From positions 1 through 25,642 of the IMG/VR virus record IMGVR_UViG_3300028733_000012: a stretch of 25,642 nucleotides of DNA; one strand, given 5' to 3'. Both the position numbers and the translations under genes were made by a program. Below are positions 1 through 9,100 of this stretch, one piece after another (position 1 is the first letter of the stretch; every line of letters starts with the position of its first letter). Source of the stretch: a virus. Below the pieces are notes generated by a model. The model saw only the letters and a program-made list of their open reading frames with translations, did not search any database and was not told where the DNA came from.

Positions 1-3000
1 CAGTCTGCGTTCCATCCTGTAGGGCTACCGCTCAAGACCACGCGAGTTCCAATCAAATTGGATACAATGTATGTTGTGGAAGGTGCTCCGGTTCCTGTGA
101 TCTTTACCTTATCACCACTCTTCAATGTATGTGTTGGAATTGTAAGAGAGGCTCCTTCTCCAGCCTTGACCCTACCGCCACGATCATCGCTGACAGTCTT
201 GTAGAAGAAGGTATTGAATAGCTGTTGGGTTTCTGTCCACGTCTTGGCTGTTGTAGCTGTCAAGAATGGATTGACGTAGTTGTGTGCTGTTTGTACGTGT
301 GCAACAGTCACCATTCCAGTTTCATTGGTGTCAGAGATATTGTCAACTGCCAGAGGATACATAGGAACGTTTGTTCCAATTCCCGGCACTGTCACAATAA
401 CTGGATCAACAAAGATAACCTTTGGGGAAGACGTGTCTCCCGGTACATCAGTTGTATCAATGGTGAACGTATTGGCAGCGACAGTCTTGACAAGGTATTG
501 TCCATATAGCTGATTGATGCCAGAGAATACGGCATACACGTCTGTCTGGGCCTTTGGGTTTGTTGCTTGGGTTGTGATGGTGTATCGGAAAACTCCTCCA
601 CCCTGAGCAACACCGGCAGAAACAGATGTAATTGCATTCCTTGTATCGATTCCCATTTCTGCCAAGTTCATGACAGACCTTGAGTCGTCAGCGGTTCCTT
701 CCCAATCTGCACCGAACTGTCCACCGTCAAAGAACGTGATGGAGTCTTCGTCTGCTGGGAGGATGTAGGCAGGAATACGCTCAAGGCCAATGTTGTCGTA
801 GAACACAGTCTGTCCAACGTCCTTTGTGGCAGGCAAGTAAAGATACGCTTCTCCTGAGCCAGTAACAGTTACAACCTGACGTAGCTCTTCACCCGAAGAC
901 CTTACCCCTGTATCTGTCTCACCGGGTTCTAGCTGCTTTGGGAATACCTTTGTTTCTGATGCTCCAACCACGAACTTTGGCTTGGTGCTTTCTGCCGTGT
1001 CCCAAGCAATGTCAGGGCTTGCTGAATTCATGACTGCGCTGACAACGTAACGTCCTGCGGTCACAGGTCCAAGATCAACAACAGCAAATGGGTTGGCTGC
1101 TGACCCATACCTGTCAACACGTAGGGAATACCCATCAGTGTCACCGAAAGAAGTGCTTCGCATTGCGCGTACCTGAGCGGAAGGCTCAATATACTTCACC
1201 TTGTCATACGATAGGGTATGACGCTTGTTCGGAGTATCGTATCCAACGGAGTAAACGGATGAGTCCGTAGAGAAGTTCTGGTCGAAGAATGAATTGGAAG
1301 AGCCGTCCTTCGAGATTACCAGTCCTGTTCCGTAGTATGTGATCTTGGAGCCTGACTTGGAGAACCTTGTACGCAAGTGGACCTGACCATTGAATGGGGT
1401 GATCTTGAATCCATAGTTTACCCATGTCCAGTCCGTACCCACGGAAACCGCTCCGCTGAATGTCTCTGAGGAGTACCACTTGCCCTTGGTCTTGTGACGC
1501 CACTCGTTGGAGCGACGTAGACCAATCTGCATCTTTGTCTTGGAAGAAGCCTTAACCCATAGTCCTACACGGACGTAATTGTCTGCCATAGTCACAGGCA
1601 GTGAAGTGTTGTAGGCGTCACTTCCTAGTGTAGGAGCATTGTCACCATAAGAGCCATCACCAGCTAGGAGCCATCCTCTATCTGAGTAGGCCGTTCCCTT
1701 CATGTACGTACTCGAAGTGAAGGTCTTGATATTGGTTGTCTTCACATATGCGTCTTGGGAAACAAAGGCTTGGGTTGCCCTTCCTCCATGTGTCTTGGTA
1801 GTGGAATATACCTTTGGCTTCCAACGTCCTACCGCTGCCGCTGGGTCATTGATTGCCCTTGGGTTCTGGGCAAAGTTCGCAGAGAGAACAGACCTTGCGC
1901 CTGCGGTCTTCATACGAGGGTTCTTGAATTCATTCTTCCTATCAATGACAACAGTGCCACCGGCAAGAACGGCATCCAAATCCTTGAATGTCTTGTTTGT
2001 TCCGCTAAAAGTAAAGGTGATATCCTGCGCTGTTGATGTAGCAGACTTAATCTCGTCACTATTCAGGGTGACGGTTGCCCCAGCATCATCCTTGTAGGAG
2101 AAATGAATTGCGCTCAGATCATCAACAAAGGTATAAGTCGTCTTTCGAATATCGAACTTGAACTCATTATCTCCAACCCAAGAAACGCTCACAACTCCAT
2201 TGATGTTTGGAATGGCGGTTGAAGTCTCGAAATTGACATTGGTCAACGTTGTTCCAATGGCGTAGCCGGGATTAGTTCCATCCACCAAGGTCACAAGAGC
2301 CACACCAGTTGAATCAATACTGATGGACTTGATAGCCGCCAATGGCAATGGGGATGTTCCCGCTGACGCGGTGATAGCTGCGGTATCAGGATAAGGTGCC
2401 GAGAATGTGTATGGAACCGTGATAAGGTCATAGTAGACATCGTTGACATCTACACGCTTGACAGGGTATGACCCATTGATGTCAGCATTGTCTGTTGGGA
2501 ACTCTGTAACAGTAATGGTATCACCTACGGCAATGATCTTTGGTGTGTCTACTAGGGTAAGCTTTACCTCATTGGATGTGACTACCGCCGCAGAAACCTT
2601 ACCCAAGGTAACCTCATGGTTGACATCCTCGAATGAGTAATCCTCTGTTGCTCCGGTGAGAGCCTGTAGCTCCATGAAGTATCCGTGATTCTTCACTGGG
2701 TCAACAAGAATACCGAGGCCACCACCGCCACCAGAAATTGTCAAGTCAGCGTTTGGTGTAGTCATGTAAGGCTTGGTGAGAATTTCAGAACCAATTGGCT
2801 CCTGTGATCCCGTGCTCAGGATTTCACCAATGATACGCATACGTGTACCGAAACTTGTGGGCACGGCGTCTAGCTTCTTGTGTACATAACTAACATGGTC
2901 ACGTCCCTGATTTGCACCAGAGAGAATCATTGCAGAAGATTGTAGCTTATCAACATCATTTGCCGTAGTCACACGGGAAAGAGGGTTGTTGATTTCGCTG

Positions 3001-5603
3001 GACACGCTGCTGAAAGTGGAAGCTGTGGATTGTGCTGTGACACCATTGGACACGTAGCCTGCTCCATTGTCAGTTGACAAGGACTGTGGATAATTCACCA
3101 CTGATGATAGTGTGAAGAGGTAGTTGCTGTTCTGGTACATTCCGTTGAGGCTGCTTACCCAATCCTCAGTGAGACCTTCGTGGTGGTCAACAATTTCAGT
3201 GTTGAACTTTCCACGACCATGTTCGGAAACGGTACCTTCTACAAGTGAAGTGTTTCCATAATCATCCGTGTCTGTGTATGGTTGTGCGTAGATGCGCAAC
3301 ATTCCTGTTGGGTAAATCTTGCCATTGAATGGCAATCCAAGGAAGTAGTTCTGGTACTCATCGGCAGACTGAATCCACACATCGCCTGTTCCGGTAACGC
3401 TGAACTGCACTGCATCATAGTGAATGATTTCACCATTGGCCCAAAGATATCCATTGTATGAAGAGAAGTAGTTTGCGGACTCTCCCACGCTGATAAGGTT
3501 GTCCGTGACAACTCCACCAACAACCTGTGGGACTGTTGTTGTCAGTGGTGCGCTCAATGGGAATGCACTGAGGGTGAACTCGGACTGCTTCTCTACCGCA
3601 TCGTTCTGGGACTTTACGTTATCCTGACCGGTTGCCTCCCATACCATGACGGGGGAGTAAATCCATTCCTTGTCCTTGTCACCATAAAGGCTCTGGGACA
3701 GTCTGCTTGTGCGCTGAATGTAACGCTTGGTGAAGGTTACCTCTCCATTGTTATAGAGTTCCCTTTCGGAAGAAGACACGTCCTTGATGTTTGCAAGGGC
3801 ACCGTCCTTATCTGTACCGCGCAAAACGAGGTCAGTGCTGCGAACATTTGCGTCAGGCAATACATATGCTGGGAATGCAATAACGAGAACATTGCGCTCA
3901 TCAAAATACATTGCAGTTTGGGTTGCCTCTGACAATGCAGACATAACATCGGCAACAGACATGTCTGGCGAAACAAAGAAATAGGGAATGAATGGCTCAT
4001 CCACATTTGGGATACGAAGGAATGAATACTTTTCATATCCGATGCTATCAAGCAATACCATGATTGCACGGCTGAGGGAAACATTCTCAAGGACTAGCTG
4101 TGGTGCAGTTGCACGCTCAAGGATGAAGAATTCATCACGAAGCTCAAAGCTTGTCGTCGTTGGCTCGTCAATGATCCTTGGTGCTTCTTCTGCATAAAGG
4201 GTCTTAATGGGAACATTGTACTTGTACCCGCCAACATTATAGATGGTCTCAGAGAAGTCGAACTTGATTTCCTGACCAAGGTACTTGGCGATAACGCTTC
4301 CCTTGCCAGTTGACAGGTCAAGCGCGAAGGATTCTGAGAGAGCGAAGTCATTGTTGCTGAGGTCTACGCTGCCCGTGCCCGCACGGAGGGCACCTACTGG
4401 AAGTGGGGACTGGCTTAGGTCACCCATTGTCTTTGTCACAGAGAAGCTGATGGCTCTTTCTGTGAGGTCGAATACTAGCCTAGGGCTAAGCTCGATCAGA
4501 TCAAAGGTTGTGTTGGGTAGGTTCATCGTGTCAACAACGATACGCATTCCCTTGAACCAGTCGAACTCACGGAATGCGATGTAGCTACCGTTGGTGAAGC
4601 TGGGAGGATCGATGAGATTCTTGATGACGTGGCTTGAGTTTACGTCAGACCATCCGTAGGATACGTTGGAAATAAGGTTCCACTCTCCGTCCTTGAGAAC
4701 GTAGAGGGTTCCCTTGTCGCTGCCCACGATAAATGCGTCACCATTATCGTGATCCGCAGGATTTGGCAAAAGAAACGCAGACTCAAGTTCTCCGATAAGT
4801 TCGAAGTTATCCGCATAGCTTGAGTCAAGCATGAGTCCATAGCCAAGCTCGACATATCCGTCCGCTGGGACGTTGCCGTTAAACGTGTACACAGTTTCCC
4901 ACATCTCGTCCCTAAGAACCTGAACCTTGAAAGACTTGGGGGTCTTGCTATTTGACGCACCGTAGAATGGGTCAACAACAATGCTGGGGTCAAGGCGCTC
5001 TGTTCCCACATGAGTCTGCATCTTAATTACGATACGATTGGCGCTCAATGTTTCGTTGTAGACAACGAACGGAGCAGTGTCATCAATATTACCGTCCGAA
5101 CGTGAAACTCCATGAGCAATTGGAAGACCGGCAAGATCAAGTCCCTTTGTCCTGTAGCTCGTCCAGTACTTGAATGGGTCTCTACGGGAGGATACATAAT
5201 ACCTTGGGCGTAGGGCGCTGAGCTTGTCATCGATGAACTGACCGTCCATGAACATAAGCTTGTTGATTCCAGAGCGAGGACGGTGGTGTGCAAACACGTC
5301 CTGAATTGGGTAGAGCTTGGGTAGCTGGGAATCTACCTTGTGGAGAACTCGCTCTCCAACATCTTCTGCGTCACCAGACTGCAATACGTTTGTCTCGTAG
5401 CTTACAGTGGAGTCGATTGTCTGCACATCAGATTCAGAGTAGAAAGAACTTGGCTGCACACCCTTCGCAGGGTCGCAAATGTAGTTTCCGATACGCTCAA
5501 TACGACCAAGGTCATTCAGGTTGATTTCACCGATAACCTTTGGCAGTGACCTTACTGTATGAGCAGTTTCAAGGTGCTTCTGCAATGCTGGTGCTTTGAA
5601 CAA
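1..5603 (-). CDS. Very large minor tail / tail-tip protein with carbohydrate-binding modules (3' end outside window)
   Basis: An open frame from TTG at 5603 to the left edge, 1867 whole codons without a stop. The TTG follows the preceding TAA directly, with GGAGG 8 bases upstream, and no ATG nearby has a comparable site. Residues 1 to about 950 look like an actinophage tail-tip or hub protein (QDVFAHHRPRSGINKLMFMDG; MSVADVMSALSEATQTAMYFD near 570). A five-glycine stretch near 953 marks a boundary. The C-terminal half is modular: small beta domains with a GD-x-(V/I)-T motif near 1010-1060, 1100-1150, 1660-1720 and 1815-1860, and jelly-roll, carbohydrate-binding-like modules near 1220-1430 and 1480-1640 (NEFKNPRM at the start of one, FFDGGQFGADWEGTADDS at the end of another, a pattern known from actinophage minor tail proteins). 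It probably binds the host cell surface. Confidence 0.85.
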   Translation of the reverse strand, partial: MFKAPALQKHLETAHTVRSLPKVIGEINLNDLGRIERIGNYICDPAKGVQPSSFYSESDVQTIDSTVSYETNVLQSGDAEDVGERVLHKVDSQLPKLYPIQDVFAHHRPRSGINKLMFMDGQFIDDKLSALRPRYYVSSRRDPFKYWTSYRTKGLDLAGLPIAHGVSRSDGNIDDTAPFVVYNETLSANRIVIKMQTHVGTERLDPSIVVDPFYGASNSKTPKSFKVQVLRDEMWETVYTFNGNVPADGYVELGYGLMLDSSYADNFELIGELESAFLLPNPADHDNGDAFIVGSDKGTLYVLKDGEWNLISNVSYGWSDVNSSHVIKNLIDPPSFTNGSYIAFREFDWFKGMRIVVDTMNLPNTTFDLIELSPRLVFDLTERAISFSVTKTMGDLSQSPLPVGALRAGTGSVDLSNNDFALSESFALDLSTGKGSVIAKYLGQEIKFDFSETIYNVGGYKYNVPIKTLYAEEAPRIIDEPTTTSFELRDEFFILERATAPQLVLENVSLSRAIMVLLDSIGYEKYSFLRIPNVDEPFIPYFFVSPDMSVADVMSALSEATQTAMYFDERNVLVIAFPAYVLPDANVRSTDLVLRGTDKDGALANIKDVSSSERELYNNGEVTFTKRYIQRTSRLSQSLYGDKDKEWIYSPVMVWEATGQDNVKSQNDAVEKQSEFTLSAFPLSAPLTTTVPQVVGGVVTDNLISVGESANYFSSYNGYLWANGEIIHYDAVQFSVTGTGDVWIQSADEYQNYFLGLPFNGKIYPTGMLRIYAQPYTDTDDYGNTSLVEGTVSEHGRGKFNTEIVDHHEGLTEDWVSSLNGMYQNSNYLFTLSSVVNYPQSLSTDNGAGYVSNGVTAQSTASTFSSVSSEINNPLSRVTTANDVDKLQSSAMILSGANQGRDHVSYVHKKLDAVPTSFGTRMRIIGEILSTGSQEPIGSEILTKPYMTTPNADLTISGGGGGLGILVDPVKNHGYFMELQALTGATEDYSFEDVNHEVTLGKVSAAVVTSNEVKLTLVDTPKIIAVGDTITVTEFPTDNADINGSYPVKRVDVNDVYYDLITVPYTFSAPYPDTAAITASAGTSPLPLAAIKSISIDSTGVALVTLVDGTNPGYAIGTTLTNVNFETSTAIPNINGVVSVSWVGDNEFKFDIRKTTYTFVDDLSAIHFSYKDDAGATVTLNSDEIKSATSTAQDITFTFSGTNKTFKDLDAVLAGGTVVIDRKNEFKNPRMKTAGARSVLSANFAQNPRAINDPAAAVGRWKPKVYSTTKTHGGRATQAFVSQDAYVKTTNIKTFTSSTYMKGTAYSDRGWLLAGDGSYGDNAPTLGSDAYNTSLPVTMADNYVRVGLWVKASSKTKMQIGLRRSNEWRHKTKGKWYSSETFSGAVSVGTDWTWVNYGFKITPFNGQVHLRTRFSKSGSKITYYGTGLVISKDGSSNSFFDQNFSTDSSVYSVGYDTPNKRHTLSYDKVKYIEPSAQVRAMRSTSFGDTDGYSLRVDRYGSAANPFAVVDLGPVTAGRYVVSAVMNSASPDIAWDTAESTKPKFVVGASETKVFPKQLEPGETDTGVRSSGEELRQVVTVTGSGEAYLYLPATKDVGQTVFYDNIGLERIPAYILPADEDSITFFDGGQFGADWEGTADDSRSVMNLAEMGIDTRNAITSVSAGVAQGGGVFRYTITTQATNPKAQTDVYAVFSGINQLYGQYLVKTVAANTFTIDTTDVPGDTSSPKVIFVDPVIVTVPGIGTNVPMYPLAVDNISDTNETGMVTVAHVQTAHNYVNPFLTATTAKTWTETQQLFNTFFYKTVSDDRGGRVKAGEGASLTIPTHTLKSGDKVKITGTGAPSTTYIVSNLIGTRVVLSGSPTGWNAD

Positions 5604-6176
5604 TTAAACTTCCTCCAACGCCAAATCAATGTCCCAGAAATCATAACGACCACGGTTGCCAAGCGTCATACCAAAGCTTGTGAAAGACATCAGCCTCTCT
5701 TCAACGTATCGTTGACCAAGCCTTGCGTTGACAATACCATCGTCATATGACAGATAAACATAGAAAGGCTCTGGATGTCCATTATACCAGTCGCGCAAAA
5801 GCCATGCCGGTGCTGCATTATCCGCAAGGAACATTGCTCCAATTGGTCTCTGCATACCGTTGGCATAATCCTGACCACCTTCTGCCAGACGTGATGGGAG
5901 GTTGTCCCACGATGTCTGCAAGGTGACCTTGTCTGCTGTCCAATACGACCTAGACGTTCCGTTGATCATTCGAGCCTTGGCTTCGATCCTATCAAATCCA
6001 TACTGGATTGGCTTACGTCCATGGTCTGGGAGAATGATGGCTTGCATCACTCCCTCATTCAAATCTGTTGGTGCGACATACTCATCGGTGCCGCTGTCAA
6101 AAGTGAACTTGCGGTCTGAAAAAATTGCAGCTTGGGGGCGCTGAAAAGTCTTCCTTGCTGCGAGTGTGTATGTCAT
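5604..6176 (-). CDS. Distal tail-type minor tail protein
   Basis: A 190-residue protein starting inside the last codons of the tape measure gene (ATGA overlap, with AGGAG upstream). Gene order puts it where siphoviruses encode the distal tail protein that starts the tail tip. The beta-rich pattern with aromatic strands (GRKPIQYGFDRIEAKARMI, then SYWTADKVTLQTSWDNLPSR, then WYNGHPEPFYVYLSYDDG) and the end GRYDFWDIDLALEEV suit that role. No enzyme motif is visible. Its stop is followed directly by the TTG start of the large tail gene, so translation is probably coupled. Confidence 0.65.
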   Translation of the reverse strand: MTYTLAARKTFQRPQAAIFSDRKFTFDSGTDEYVAPTDLNEGVMQAIILPDHGRKPIQYGFDRIEAKARMINGTSRSYWTADKVTLQTSWDNLPSRLAEGGQDYANGMQRPIGAMFLADNAAPAWLLRDWYNGHPEPFYVYLSYDDGIVNARLGQRYVEERLMSFTSFGMTLGNRGRYDFWDIDLALEEV

Positions 6177-9100
6177 GACCTACTCCTAATCTGACCGCGC
6201 TGGGCTTCCTTAATAGTATACATTACCTTGCCAGCGATTTCATCTGCTGTTGCAGTTGAGCCGAATCCGCTTACAGTCAAGTTGTACTCATTGTAGGTGT
6301 CACCACTGGTGCTACCGTTTACGGCAGGAGCCATGACAGGAACTGCTGTTGTGATTTCTGGGGCTGACCAATCACGGTAGAAGCTTCCCATGTTTCCACT
6401 CAATGCTGCCTTGTTAAGAGCAAGCAGACGCTTTGTCTCATACTTGTTCTGGCTCAAAGCCTCACCAACAGTAACGCCTTCCCCAGAACGTAGCATGGCA
6501 GGAACATTGTCACCGTGAGTTACTCCACGGAATCCCGGTAGAATACCTCCTCTTGCAGCGGTGAAGGACTTGCCATTCAAGGTGTAGACCATCTCGCCCT
6601 TTACCTTCTTGGCTGTGATCTTAACCTGCTTGTGTTCTGGGTCAACGCTGATCTGGGTAATGATGTGCTTCTTTACGTCGTTGTCCAGTGCCTCGGAAAT
6701 CTTGCGAGCGATAGTGGAGTAATCTCCCTTTACGTTCTTTCCGTTGATCTTGGAGGTTCCCTCAATGTCGTTCTTTGTTACTACCTTGGCATTTCCAAAT
6801 GTCTCAGAGACGTACTGGGCTGCTTCACCGGGACTGTTGAAGACCTTGATTGCGCCATTCTTGTCCTTGGTGACCATACCCATTTCAATCTTCTTCTGGA
6901 ACTTTGCCGCCTTGAGCTTAGCCTCAAGCTCCTTAAGGTCTGCTAGAGCCTTCTGTAGAGCCTTGCTGCTTGAACCAAGTGCCGTTCCAATTCCGCCTGC
7001 TGCGCCACCGGCTGCCTTTGACCTGTCGAACAATGTCTTCATTGCATTATTGATCTTGTTTGCATAGTCAAGCTGCTTGCGCTTCTGGTCAATGACTGCC
7101 TTCTCGCGGGCGATCTGCTGCTGGACATCTCCGAGGATGTCTGCAAGCAAGTCGCGCTGACGCTCAAGAGGCTTGATCTTCTCATCCTGAATCTTCTTGA
7201 TCTTCTGCTCAATGTCGTAAATCTGGTTGTCAAGGTCACGCAACGCTGGTGCGTACTTGTCAATCTGATCCTGCCAGAACTGAACCCTTGTATCGCGCTC
7301 GAACGTAAGCTGACGAATGCGCTCAGAGTTGTTTGCAATGCTGTTTGCAATTCCCTGTAGCTCAAGCTTGTAGTTGTCTTCAATGAGAGTGCGCTGTTGT
7401 GTCAAAGCTGCTAGCTGGCGATTAAGAGCGTCAACGCCCCTATCCATAGCGTCCTTGCGCTTTGAAAGCAAATCGTTCTGTGCGTTAAGGGCATCTGACT
7501 GTGCCTGTAGCTCGTCGCGCTGTCCCGTCATACCTGCGGTCTGTAGTTGACTTGCACCGCCTGCTGCACTGGACTGGGACTCAAGCATTGCTGCTGCGGC
7601 TGCGCCAGCATCACCGGAAGACAACGCAGAAGCTAGACCAAGCTGGGACTGCTTCTGTGCGGCAAGAATGTCATTGAGTGTCTTGACATCTTCAAGAGCA
7701 GAAATCTGGTCGTCAATTGCCTGAACCTGCTTGTCGATAAGCTCAGCATTAAGAGAGTTCTTCTCCATCTGGTCATCGAGAAGCTTGCCCTGTACTTCTG
7801 CTGCATACTGGGCTACATCAATCTGGTTCTGTAGAGCAGAAGTCTGTAGGTCAATTCCCTGTAGTTGCTTGTCTCTTGTTGCTTCAAGGGTTGCCTGCTG
7901 TCCTTCGAGCAACGTGTTGGCACGCTCAAGTGGCTTTGTCTGGGCAGCGTATCCCTCATTGATCTTATCAATTTCCTGCTGCCATTCGGTGATCTGACGA
8001 TTAATCTTATCCTGCTTGTCGTGTAGAACGTCAAGCCTGTCATTAAGAGGGTCAACCTGATTGCGGTTGATATCCTCAATCGTCTCATCGATCTGCTGCA
8101 TTGCGTATTCAACGTCGGCAGAATTCTTGACAGTTACCTTGAGTCCGTTGATTTCAACAGTCTTGCCACCCCAACGCTGATCCATGGCGTGCTGAATCTT
8201 GGAATCCTCGGTGCGGTCAATCTTTACCTCTTGGATATCCAGACGTGCGTTAGCCTTGGCAATAGCGTCAGACTTCTTGTCATACTTGGACTTAGGTGCT
8301 GATCCTCCACCACCGCCGCCGCCTCCACCGGAGCCTGCCTTCTTCTTGGCTGGCTTCTTTGTAAGGCTTGTGATCTGATTCTTCTTGGCTGCAATCTGTG
8401 CCTCAATGGTTCCAATGTTTGCGGTGCCATTAACGACAGGATTATTCTGTGCTGCTGCTGCAAGAACATTCAGTGCTGCTGTAGCAACGCCAGCGTTACC
8501 CGCTGCGCTCAATAGTGCATTGTTGATGTCAGTTGGGTCAGCGCCAGACATTACGGCATTAAGGGTAGCTGCCGCAACCGCTGCGTCATTAAGAACTGGA
8601 AGGTTGTACTGTAGTTGAACTCCCATTCCCTGAACTGCATTTGTGTATGCATCAGCCTGTGCCGCAGCATCCGTTGGGAATGCCTGCTGAACACTATTCT
8701 TGATTGCTAGGAATCCCTCTTGGAACTGCTGCTGATCAATAAGTCCAGCACCGAGGAACTTGTTGAGGTCTTCTGCGGACTGCTGAACAATAGAGCCTGA
8801 GCCAGCCTTGGTTTGAGCTTCCTCAGACCTGATAGCCTCAATGTTCTTCTTGTACTTTGCGATACTCTCAAGGGTCTTCTGATCGTATCCACCCTTGATC
8901 TTGATGCCATTCTTCTTGGCTTCCTCAATAAGCTTTTCCTGATCGGCAACCTTCTTGGCTGCCGTTGCTGCTGCCTCAAATCCCGGTGCCATGTTCTTCT
9001 GGATCAATTGAGCGACAGACCTGATCTTGCCCTTTGGATCAAGGGCGGTGCCTAGATCGTCACCAATCTTCTTGAAGATGTTCTGACGGTTTACTTCGTT

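Noticed and set aside
8300-8336. GC-rich run in the tape measure as a repeat element
   Set aside because: It is in frame and encodes a glycine linker with mixed codons.
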